The notes beneath the pieces were generated by a model that saw only the letters and a list, made by a program, of their open reading frames with translations, searched no databases and was not told the DNA's origin. Source: Devosia sp. Root413D1 (GTDB lineage Bacteria > Pseudomonadota > Alphaproteobacteria > Rhizobiales > Devosiaceae). From it: a stretch of DNA of 64,000 bases. The position numbers were made by a program, and so were the translations under genes. Of the stretch, positions 33,782 to 40,459 are shown in pieces; the first letter of the stretch is position 1, and every line of letters starts with the position of its first letter. Location of the stretch: NCBI RefSeq assembly GCF_001425235.1, contig NZ_LMEA01000010.1, positions 130,275 through 194,274 of the forward strand, given 5' to 3'.

Positions 33782-34792
33782 TCAGGCAGGCGGAATGTCG
33801 AGGGTGAACAGCCGGGGGCGGCCGTTGGCCGGGTGATCGGCGAGCACCAGCAGTTCGGCGCTGGCACTGCCGTTCGCGGCGGACGCATAGCCGGCGAGCA
33901 GCAGGCCCTCGACCTTGTCGCCCTCGATCGGGGCGAGCCGGCCGAGGCGGCGTACCGTCTCGCGCTTGCGGTCGAACAGATGGATGGCGAAGCCCGCCGT
34001 CGCGTCGGATGCGGGGCCGGAGAGGATGAGCAGGCGGCCATCGGGCAGCATGGCGAGATCGCGAATGCCGGCGCCGCGGCCGAGCGGGACACGCAGGGTT
34101 CTGGGGGCGAGATCGGCGCCTGGGGTGAACAGCGCGGCGGCGCGGACGCTGAGCAACAGCGCCTTGCCGTCGATGACCGGGCTGCGGAAGCCGAAGTAGA
34201 GCCGGCGTCGCCAGGCGGCGAGACCTTCGATGTTGAGGCCATCGCGCTTGTTGGGCGATTTGAGGAAATACGGAGCAAAGCTCTTGCGCTCTGCCAGCAG
34301 TTCGTTGAGGCGGAAACTCAGCTCGGGGCGGCGACCATCGCGGCTGATGCGGGCGACGAGGTGGGCGGAGCGGCGATAGTCGGCGCGCTTCCGCTGCTCA
34401 GGGGTGACCCAGTCGTGGATGCTGTGCGAGCCGGCGACATAGTAATGGGGGCCGAGCCAGGCGACGCCTTCGCCATCGAGGATGTAGCGATCGGGCCCGG
34501 GATCGCCGTCATCGGGGGCGATACCGACGGCCTCGAGCGCGTCGCGGTCGGTGGGCAGCAGCGGCACCACGGCGCCGGCCGTCAGGGTTGCCGCATCGAG
34601 GTCGAGCGTCGCGAACTGGGCGAACAGCCCTTCGTTGTCGATGACGAGGCATTTGCGCCGCCGGCGGTTCAGCGGGGCGGCGCTGGCGATGCCGCTGAGG
34701 TCGGTGGCGACCGCAGCCTCGCCGCTCCGGAACTCGCCGATCACGGCGAGCTCCCGGGTGGCGATGAACGGCGGATCGACGCGCCGCGGCAT
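33782..34792 (-). CDS. DUF3616-like protein of unknown function
   Basis: 336 residues. Beta-rich, with repeated EGVAWLGPHYYVAGSHS, LIDN or VIDNEGL segments and LPDGRLLILSGPA, suggesting a beta-propeller-like fold as in the DUF3616 family; no signal peptide. No catalytic residues can be assigned. ATG 34792, only 3 bp after the FucU stop on the same strand, and 87 bp before the FAH gene: thus within the catabolic gene cluster and probably co-transcribed with it. Confidence 0.6.
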   Translation of the reverse strand: MPRRVDPPFIATRELAVIGEFRSGEAAVATDLSGIASAAPLNRRRRKCLVIDNEGLFAQFATLDLDAATLTAGAVVPLLPTDRDALEAVGIAPDDGDPGPDRYILDGEGVAWLGPHYYVAGSHSIHDWVTPEQRKRADYRRSAHLVARISRDGRRPELSFRLNELLAERKSFAPYFLKSPNKRDGLNIEGLAAWRRRLYFGFRSPVIDGKALLLSVRAAALFTPGADLAPRTLRVPLGRGAGIRDLAMLPDGRLLILSGPASDATAGFAIHLFDRKRETVRRLGRLAPIEGDKVEGLLLAGYASAANGSASAELLVLADHPANGRPRLFTLDIPPA

Positions 34793-34795
34793 CGG

Positions 34796-35227
34796 TTACT
34801 CCGGGCGGACGATGCCCTTCTTCAACAGCACGTTGCCGTAGAGGCGGCGCTCACCGGTCTGGATCACCGCGTAGGCGCCGTGCACGCGCTCGTAGAAGGC
34901 GAAGCGCTCGAGCAGGCTGAGTTTCATCTCCGGCTCGTGCTTTTTGATCAGCTTGTCGAAGTCCTTGTGGGTCGCTTCGCGCTTTTTGGCGTCGCCGACC
35001 ACCTCCATGCCGAAGGCCTGCTCGTCGACGAAGGTATCGAGCGGCATCACCGTGAGGATGGCGTCGAGCACCTCGGTGGCGCTGATGCCGTCGAGCCGCA
35101 CCAATTGCGGGCCGGCGCTGTCGCCGGGGTAGTTGGCATCGACGATGGCGATCTCGTCGCCATGGCCCATGGCGCGCAGGATGTAGAGCAGGTCAGGGCC
35201 GAGGATCGGGGGGATGTTTTTGAGCAT
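34796..35227 (-). CDS. fucU: RbsD/FucU-family sugar mutarotase (L-fucose mutarotase-like)
   Basis: Interconverts sugar anomers, in this family alpha- and beta-L-fucose (or D-ribopyranose). 143 residues, full length. MLKNIPPILGPDLLYILRAMGHGDEIAIVDANYPG at the N terminus (catalytic His of M-G-H-G-D) is followed by ERFAFYERVHGAYAVIQTGERRLYGNVLLKKG, with the conserved Tyr/Asp set (cited in parts). It fits FucU better than RbsD because of the PILGPDLL start and the Y-x-R-x-H-x-A-Y tail. Symbol assigned by homology only. ATG 35227. Confidence 0.85.
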   Translation of the reverse strand: MLKNIPPILGPDLLYILRAMGHGDEIAIVDANYPGDSAGPQLVRLDGISATEVLDAILTVMPLDTFVDEQAFGMEVVGDAKKREATHKDFDKLIKKHEPEMKLSLLERFAFYERVHGAYAVIQTGERRLYGNVLLKKGIVRPE

Positions 35228-35256
35228 GCGAGGGGTCTCGTTGGTGGATTGGAGTT

Positions 35257-35329
35257 CGGCAGTAGGCAGTAGGCAGTAGAAGAATGGAGAGGGAGCGGTG
35301 CACCACTGCCGACTGCCGACTGCCGCCTA
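35257..35329. repeat. Tandem CGGCAGT repeats as inverted arms, copy 1
   Basis: CGGCAGTAGGCAGTAGGCAG at the left and ACTGCCGACTGCCGACTGCC at the right are reverse-complementary tandem repeats about 26 bp apart. The stop codon of the GntR-family gene (35327) lies within the right arm. The same composition occurs at 38088-38203. Confidence 0.8.
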
Positions 35330-36082
35330 CCCGAACGGAAACGCCGAGTGGGCTGGATCTTCCCGCAGCAACTGGCCATCGGCGAAGAGTTCGGCGTGCT
35401 CGACGGCGAAGGCGATGAGCTCGGCCATCACCGAGTCGATATGGGCGCGCATGGCGGCCGAGGCGATCGCGGCGTCGCCGGCGGTGATGCCGTCGAGAAT
35501 CTTCTGGTGCTCGGCGAGGGTGACGCTCAACCGGCGCGGCGTGAGGATCAGCCGGCGAGCCCGATCGAGATTGGCGCGGGTGTTCTCGATGACGCCCTTC
35601 ACCTTGGTGAAGCGCATGTCGCCGAAGACGATGTCGTGGAACTCTAGGTCGCGCTCGTGGAAGCCGTTCTGGTCGTCGATCTCCACGGCGGCGCGCTGGT
35701 AGCTCATGTTGCGCTGCAGCGTGTCGATCAGCTCCGGGCTGTGATTGCCGGTGACGACGCGCACCGCTTCGGCCTCGAGCGCCTTGCGGATCAGCATGTA
35801 TTCGAGCACGTCGGCGATGCGCACCAGCGAAACGGTGGAGCCGCGCTGCGGCAGGATATCGACCAGGCCCTCGGCCTGCAGGCGAGCCAGCGCCTCCGAG
35901 ACCGGGAAGCGCGAGACGCCCAGCCGCTCGCAGATGGCGCCCTTGTCGATCACTTCGCCGGGCTTGAGGTCAAGCTGGACGATGGCCTGGCGCAACGTGT
36001 CGGTGACGAACACGGTGACATTGCCACGCGTCGGGGTCGCCGGCGTAGACAGAAATGAGTAGGGACTTGCCTCGGTCTTCAT
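35327..36082 (-). CDS. GntR-family transcriptional regulator (FCD subfamily)
   Basis: 251 residues. Winged helix (about 25-95) with VFVTDTLRQAIVQLDLKPGEVIDKGAICERLGVSRFPVSEALARLQAEGL (cited in parts; recognition helix SRFPVSEALARL), then a helical FCD effector domain with ERDLEFHDIVFGDMRF and the metal-type D/H residues. Likely regulates the sugar-acid cluster. The ATG at 36082 is directly abutted by the palindrome 36083-36096 and has no visible ribosome-binding site, so it is either leaderless or starts further in. Confidence 0.88.
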   Translation of the reverse strand: MKTEASPYSFLSTPATPTRGNVTVFVTDTLRQAIVQLDLKPGEVIDKGAICERLGVSRFPVSEALARLQAEGLVDILPQRGSTVSLVRIADVLEYMLIRKALEAEAVRVVTGNHSPELIDTLQRNMSYQRAAVEIDDQNGFHERDLEFHDIVFGDMRFTKVKGVIENTRANLDRARRLILTPRRLSVTLAEHQKILDGITAGDAAIASAAMRAHIDSVMAELIAFAVEHAELFADGQLLREDPAHSAFPFG

Positions 36083-36096
36083 GCTAACATGTTAGT
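36083..36096. promoter_or_regulatory. GntR operator at the start codon of its own gene
   Basis: GCTAACATGTTAGT, with CTAACATGTTAG (36084-36095) perfectly palindromic, touches the regulator's ATG. It matches 13 of 14 bases of the site at 31970-31983. It lies in the divergent control region shared with the UxaA-family gene. Confidence 0.6.
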
Positions 36097-36246
36097 TGGA
36101 GTGCCGGAGCTTTTCAATCGCACCTGCTTGTCACCCGACTGGTTTTCCGCCGCAAGCGGGCTAGCTCGGGCGTACAATAGTTTTGGTGGTTTTGAGTGGT
36201 GTTGGCAGTTCCTGCCCCGAATCCAGGATCAAAAGAGCCGCTCGCG

Positions 36247-37800
36247 ATGTCCGATGTCATGTCCCGCCCCGCCGCCGCTAAGACGCTGCTGCTCAACGCC
36301 CAAGACAATGTCGCGGTGGCGCTGAGCAATCTCGATGTCGGCACCGATACGCCGCAGGGCGTCAAGACCACCAAGCGGGTGCCCAAGGGACACAAGTTCA
36401 CCGTGCGGCAGGTTGCGGCAGGCGAGCCGATCGTCAAGTTCGGGCAGATCATCGGCTTCGCCAAGGATAACATCCCGCCGGGCGAATGGGTGCACGAGCA
36501 CAATGTGACGATCGGCGAAGAGCATGGCGCGTTCAAGCGCGACTACGCGTTCGGCGAGGGCATCGTGCCGGTGGAGTTCGTGGCCGACGCAGAGCGGGCG
36601 ACGTTCCAGGGCTTCCGCCGCTCCAACGGGCAGGTCGGCACCCGCAACTATATCGGCATTCTCACCTCGGTGAACTGCTCGACCACGGTGGCCGGGTTCA
36701 TCGCGCGCGAGGTCGAGCGCTCGGGCATTCTCGAGCAATATCCCAACGTCGATGGGATCGTGGCGCTGAAGCAGGCGAATGGCTGTGTCATCGATTATCG
36801 AGGGGTGATCTTCGACATTTTGAAGAAGACCACCTGGGGCTATGCCACCAACCCGAACATGGGCGGGGTGATCATGGTGGGGCTAGGGTGCGAGGGTTTC
36901 CAGATCCCGCGGCTCAAGGAAGCCTATGGTGTCACCGAGAATGAGACCTTCCGCACCATGACAATCCAGGAAGTCGGCGGCACGAAAAAGACCGTCGAAG
37001 CCGGCGTCGAGGCGGTCAAAGCCATGCTGCCGATCGTCAACAAGGCCAGGCGCGAAACGGTGCCGGCGTCGGAACTGATGCTGGCGCTGCAGTGCGGTGG
37101 CTCGGATGGCTATTCGGGCATCACTGCCAACCCGGCGCTGGGCGTCGCGGCCGACATCCTGGTGCGGCATGGCGGCACGGCGATTCTGTCGGAGACGCCG
37201 GAGGTTTATGGGGCGGAGCACCTGCTTACCCGGCGCGCCAAAAATCGCGAGGTCGGCGAAAAGCTCATCGATATCATCCATTGGTGGGAAGATTACGCCG
37301 AGCGCAACAATATGGAGATGAACAACAATCCGTCGCCGGGCAACAAACTCGGCGGACTTACCACTATCCTCGAGAAATCTTTGGGTGCGACTGCAAAAGG
37401 TGGGACGACTCCACTCAATGCAGTGTATCACTATGCCGATCCGGTGACCGAAAAGGGGTTCGTGTTCATGGATACGCCGGGATACGATCCGGTTTCGGCG
37501 ACCGGGCAGGTCGCGGGTGGTGCGAATATACTATGCTTCACCACAGGGCGTGGCTCGGCCTATGGCTGCAAGCCGACGCCGTCGATCAAGATCGCCACCA
37601 ACTCGGACATCTATCACAAGATGATCGACGACATGGATATCAACGGCGGCGAAGTGGTCGAGGGCGGCTCGCTCGAAGAGAAGGGGCAGGAGATATTCGA
37701 CAAGATCCTTGCCGTCGCTTCGGGCGAAAAGAGCAAGTCGGAACTCCTGGGCTACGGCGACAACGAGTTCGTGCCCTGGCAGATCGGCGCAACCTTCTGA
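36247..37800 (+). CDS. UxaA-family altronate/galactarate dehydratase
   Basis: 517 residues, containing an N-terminal SAF domain (about 15-90, with LNAQDNVAVAL and KRVPKGHKF) followed by the two UxaA C-terminal regions (VGLGCEGFQI about residue 215, PEVYGAEHLL, FTTGRGSAYGCKPTPSIKIATN cited in part). These dehydratases convert an aldonate or aldarate to its 2-keto-3-deoxy form with iron. D-altronate (UxaA) and D-galactarate (GarD) belong here; specificity is not clear from sequence. ATG 36247 chosen because the SAF domain starts soon after. It is divergent from the GntR gene and overlaps the acylphosphatase. Confidence 0.88.
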   Translation: MSDVMSRPAAAKTLLLNAQDNVAVALSNLDVGTDTPQGVKTTKRVPKGHKFTVRQVAAGEPIVKFGQIIGFAKDNIPPGEWVHEHNVTIGEEHGAFKRDYAFGEGIVPVEFVADAERATFQGFRRSNGQVGTRNYIGILTSVNCSTTVAGFIAREVERSGILEQYPNVDGIVALKQANGCVIDYRGVIFDILKKTTWGYATNPNMGGVIMVGLGCEGFQIPRLKEAYGVTENETFRTMTIQEVGGTKKTVEAGVEAVKAMLPIVNKARRETVPASELMLALQCGGSDGYSGITANPALGVAADILVRHGGTAILSETPEVYGAEHLLTRRAKNREVGEKLIDIIHWWEDYAERNNMEMNNNPSPGNKLGGLTTILEKSLGATAKGGTTPLNAVYHYADPVTEKGFVFMDTPGYDPVSATGQVAGGANILCFTTGRGSAYGCKPTPSIKIATNSDIYHKMIDDMDINGGEVVEGGSLEEKGQEIFDKILAVASGEKSKSELLGYGDNEFVPWQIGATF

Positions 37801-38078
37801 TGCGGCGCGCCGTCCACGTGGTGATCACTGGACGGGTGCAGGGAGTGGGCTTTCGCGCTTTCGTCGAGCGTGAGGCCGAGGCATTGCGGCTCGAAGGCTG
37901 GGTGCGCAACCGGCGTGACGGCACAGTCGAAGCGGTGTTCGCCGGCGATGAGGGCGAAATCCAGCACATCCTGATGGAACTCAATGCCGGCCCGCCCGCC
38001 GCCGCGGTGACCGACGTGCGGACCGGACCCTATGAAGGCCCGATCCCGCCGGGATTCAGCTCGCTGCCGACGGCGTGA
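37800..38078 (+). CDS. acyP: Acylphosphatase
   Basis: Hydrolyses acyl phosphates such as acetyl phosphate or carbamoyl phosphate. 92 residues, normal length. Signature GRVQGVGFRAFVEREA (catalytic Arg in V-Q-G-V-G-F-R, about 19) and GWVRNRRDGTVEAVFAG with the catalytic Asn are complete. The start ATG (37800) overlaps the UxaA stop by 1 bp (TGATG), so translation is coupled, but a functional link with the dehydratase is not known. Confidence 0.95.
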   Translation: MRRAVHVVITGRVQGVGFRAFVEREAEALRLEGWVRNRRDGTVEAVFAGDEGEIQHILMELNAGPPAAAVTDVRTGPYEGPIPPGFSSLPTA

Positions 38079-38087
38079 GGGCTGGGT

Positions 38088-38203
38088 CGGTCGGCAGTCG
38101 GCAGTAGAAAAAGGGCTTGCGTCGCTGCCCGGCTTTCGCGCTTTCCGACTGCCGACTGCCGACTGCCGACTGCCGACTGCCGACTGCCGACCGTCGACTG
38201 CCG
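38088..38203. repeat. Tandem CCGACTG repeats as inverted arms, copy 2
   Basis: Left arm GGTCGGCAGTCGGCAGTAG (38088-38106); right arm with six perfect CCGACTG units (38145-38186) and degenerate units to 38203. A short spacer (38107-38144) separates them. Downstream of the acylphosphatase gene and just upstream of the ncRNA promoter. The arms match those at 35257-35329. Confidence 0.85.
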
Positions 38204-38205
38204 AT

Positions 38206-38233
38206 TTGACTTTGCGCCGAGACCCCCTACATT
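38206..38233 (+). promoter_or_regulatory. Strong sigma-70 promoter of the candidate structured RNA
   Basis: TTGACT (38206-38211), 16 bp, TACATT (38228-38233). Transcription start near 38240. It is directly before a region with strong secondary structure and no open frame. Confidence 0.6.
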
Positions 38234-38239
38234 CACGTC

Positions 38240-38399
38240 ATGTCTTGCTTCGCGACCATCATCGGTATGGCACCGCGCCGGGAAAACCCGGTCGCAGGCA
38301 TATAGCCCCATGATCCGCGCCTAGGCGCCGCCGGGTCTGGGGCATCCCGAACCCACGCGGAGCTTTCCGCTCGGGCTCACCAGCAAGGCGCCACATCCA
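38240..38399 (+). ncRNA. Candidate structured RNA of 6S-like architecture
   Basis: About 160 nt with no supported reading frame, behind a strong promoter. The ends close with an 8-bp stem, GTCTTGCT (38242-38249) with AGCAAGGC (38382-38389). Inside lie three perfect hairpins: CCGGG-AAAA-CCCGG (38278-38291), GCCCCA...TGGGGC (38305-38310 with 38338-38343, containing GCGCCTAGGCGC) and GCGGA-GCTT-TCCGC (38357-38370). Length, closing stem and long rod-like outline fit 6S RNA, but the central bubble cannot be checked by eye, and a 5' regulatory leader of the rnk gene is an alternative. Confidence 0.45.
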
Positions 38400-38468
38400 A
38401 ACAACACCAGCGTGAACCGTCGCGGGCGATGACCCGCCGACATTCGCGCATCGAAAGGAATTTCTCAG

Positions 38469-38873
38469 ATGCAATCCATGCGTCGCTATGACCTGCAACC
38501 GCGTATCGTCCTCAGCGAGGACGACCACCGCAAACTCATCGCCCTGGCGCTGGCCGGCAGCGGACACAGCTCCGATGCGGCCGACGACCTGTTGTATGAA
38601 ATCGAACGCGCCCGCGTCGTGCCGACCCCCAAGTTGGGTTCGAGCATCGTGCGGATGGGCTCGACCGTGACCTACCGGCCCGACAACGGCGCGGAGCGCA
38701 CCGTGCAACTGGTCTATCCGGTCGATGCCGATATCTCCCAGGGCAAGATCTCGGTGCTGACCCCGGTCGGCACGGCGCTGATCGGCCTCGATGTCGGGCA
38801 GTCGATCACCTGGGAGGCGCGTGACGGCCACAAGCACGTGTTGACCGTCCTGGCGGTCGCGCGGCAGGCGTGA
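38469..38873 (+). CDS. rnk: Nucleoside diphosphate kinase regulator / GreA-GreB C-terminal-like (Rnk)
   Basis: 134 residues. It has the Rnk layout: a short helical N terminus with RIVLSEDDHRKLIALALAG and a C-terminal GreA/GreB-like FKBP-fold domain with GSSIVRMGSTVTY, YPVDADISQGKISVLTPVGTALIGLDVGQSITW (cited in parts). Rnk proteins bind RNA polymerase and affect the secondary channel. ATG 38469 follows AAGGAA. The region between the candidate RNA (to 38399) and this gene holds a GCGGG...CCCGC hairpin near 38428. Confidence 0.88.
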   Translation: MQSMRRYDLQPRIVLSEDDHRKLIALALAGSGHSSDAADDLLYEIERARVVPTPKLGSSIVRMGSTVTYRPDNGAERTVQLVYPVDADISQGKISVLTPVGTALIGLDVGQSITWEARDGHKHVLTVLAVARQA

Positions 38874-39040
38874 TTCGCGGCCAGCGGGCCGCCCGGCCTG
38901 CTCGTCTGCAGCCGGATCATCAGCAAAACCAGCCGGTTGGACTGTCACAATTGTGCGGTCCAACCGTCATCGACCGGGCATCGCCAGTGGTTAATGAAGT
39001 GTTGCGGCCAAATTGGCCGCGCCGCACTTCGGAGGCTCGA

Positions 39041-39262
39041 ATGGCCCAGCAACGTGCCCACCACCCAATCGTCACCGGCATGCGCTCGACCACCGGGCAG
39101 GCGCTGGCGATCCGCTACGATCTTAGCTCCAACACTATCGCCTTCGTCGAGGACGACTGGTTCGCGGACGCCGTGTGCAGCGGAAGTGTGCCGCCTCGCA
39201 CCGAGGTGAGGCAGCGGCTGGGCAACAACGTCACCAGGCTGAGGCCACGGCGGCGGGTGTGA
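39041..39262 (+). CDS. Short conserved-looking protein of unknown function
   Basis: 73 residues, MAQQRAHHPIVTGM at the start and an Arg-rich C terminus. The frame is supported by GGAGG 5 bp before ATG 39041. The middle (RYDLSSNTIAFVEDDWFADAV) has an acidic aromatic stretch, no membrane segment and no recognisable domain. The neighbours, rnk and the SMP-30 lactonase, do not suggest a role. The confidence reflects good translation signal but no family match. Confidence 0.45.
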   Translation: MAQQRAHHPIVTGMRSTTGQALAIRYDLSSNTIAFVEDDWFADAVCSGSVPPRTEVRQRLGNNVTRLRPRRRV

Positions 39263-39284
39263 GCTTCTCTGGCCGGCGCGAGCT

Positions 39285-39415
39285 GACCCCCACCCCTGTC
39301 CCCTCCCCCTAGGGGCGCGGTAGCGCCCCGGAATGGGGAGGGAGACCCATGCTGAGCCGCCCGTGTGGGCGTCTCCCTCCCCCTGTTTGAGGGGGAGGGG
39401 ACAGGGGTGGGGGTC
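39285..39415. repeat. GC-rich inverted repeat, CCCCACCC/CTCCCTCCCC family, copy 3
   Basis: GACCCCCACCCCTGTCCCCT on the left and its reverse complement on the right end (GGACAGGGGTGGGGGTC) enclose GGGGAGGGAGACCCATG and TCTCCCTCCCCC. It sits between two genes and ends about 20 bp before the lactonase stop. Nearly identical to the copy at 48060-48190. Confidence 0.9.
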
Positions 39416-39435
39416 AGCCCGCGCCAGCTCGGCGG

Positions 39436-40344
39436 CTAAGGCCGTGTCGCCCCATTCACCGCCAGGTAGATGCTGTGCAGGCTCTGCGTGGCGCAGATGA
39501 ACAGGCGGTTGCGGCGGGGGCCGCCGAATTCGACATTGGCGACGGTGTCGGGCGTCAGGAGCTTGCCGAGCAGCACGCCCGATGAGTTGAAGCAGTGGAC
39601 GCCGTCGCCGGCCGAGGTCCAGACATTGCCGCGGTCGTCGAGGCGGAAGCCGTCGGGCAGGCCGGTATCGGTGACGCAGAAGACGCGGGAATTGCTGACG
39701 GTGTTGTCGGCGTTGACGTCGAACACCCGGATGTGGCGCGGCAGGTCGGCGCCGTGGCTATAGGCGCTGTCGGCGACATAGAGACGCTTCTCGTCAGGCG
39801 AAAAGGCGATGCCGTTGGGGCGGACGAAATCGTCGATCGCGACCTTCAGCACGCCGGTGGCGGGATCGAGGCAGAAGACGTAGCAGCCATCCTGCTCGAA
39901 CTCGCCCTTGTAGCCCTCGTAGTCCGAGAGAATGCCGTAGCCGGGGTCGGTGAACCAGATGGTGCCGTCGGATTTCACCACCACATCGTTGGGGGCGTTG
40001 AGCTTCTTGCCGCGATAGCTGTCGGCGAGGACGGTGATCGAGCCATCGAGCTCGGTGCGGACGACGTTGCGGCCGCCATGCGAGCAGGAGACCAGCCGAC
40101 CCTCACGGTCGCGCGTGTTGCCGTTGATGTAGTTTGCATTGTGCCGGTAGACCGAGGCGCCGCCGTCGGGGGTCCAGCGCAGCATGCGGTTGTTGGGGAT
40201 GTCGGACCAGACCAGCTGGTTGGCGTCGCCGAACCAGCACGGGCCCTCGGCCCAGCGGCAATCGGAATAGAGCGTTTCGAGCTTGGCGCTGCCCTGGATC
40301 AGGTGCCCGAACTCTTTCTCGTGATGCTGATAGACGCCGGCCAT
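39436..40344 (-). CDS. SMP-30/gluconolactonase-family lactonase
   Basis: 302 residues of a six-bladed propeller. Visible motifs: GSAKLETLYSDCRWAEGPCWFGD (metal Glu of A-E-G-P), YINGNTRDREGRLVSCSH, LNAPNDVVVKSDGTIWFTDPGYG (metal Asn), and GLPDGFRLDDRGNVWTSAGDGV (metal Asp), each cited in part. Hydrolyses aldonolactones such as glucono- or fuconolactone. Separate from the neighbouring dehydrogenase gene, which starts divergently 116 bp away. Confidence 0.9.
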   Translation of the reverse strand: MAGVYQHHEKEFGHLIQGSAKLETLYSDCRWAEGPCWFGDANQLVWSDIPNNRMLRWTPDGGASVYRHNANYINGNTRDREGRLVSCSHGGRNVVRTELDGSITVLADSYRGKKLNAPNDVVVKSDGTIWFTDPGYGILSDYEGYKGEFEQDGCYVFCLDPATGVLKVAIDDFVRPNGIAFSPDEKRLYVADSAYSHGADLPRHIRVFDVNADNTVSNSRVFCVTDTGLPDGFRLDDRGNVWTSAGDGVHCFNSSGVLLGKLLTPDTVANVEFGGPRRNRLFICATQSLHSIYLAVNGATRP

Positions 40345-40459
40345 TTTGGTCCCCCGCTTGTTTGTTTGGCGGCATCCAATCGGAAGTTTTGGAGCCCGGC
40401 AAGGCTACTTGCGTTCATTGCAGGCGAGGCGCAGAGCTTCCGCCTCAAGGAGAATACCG

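Noticed and set aside
38088-38203. CRISPR-like repetitive DNA
   Set aside because: The unit is only 7 bp with no spacers, and there are no cas genes. It is a simple tandem repeat.
38240-38399. SRP RNA, tmRNA, RNase P RNA or cobalamin riboswitch at this place
   Set aside because: The diagnostic motifs (GGTCAGG-CCGGAAGG for SRP RNA, GAGGAAAGTCCGGGC for RNase P, GCCACTG for cobalamin) are not present; only the 6S-like outline fits.
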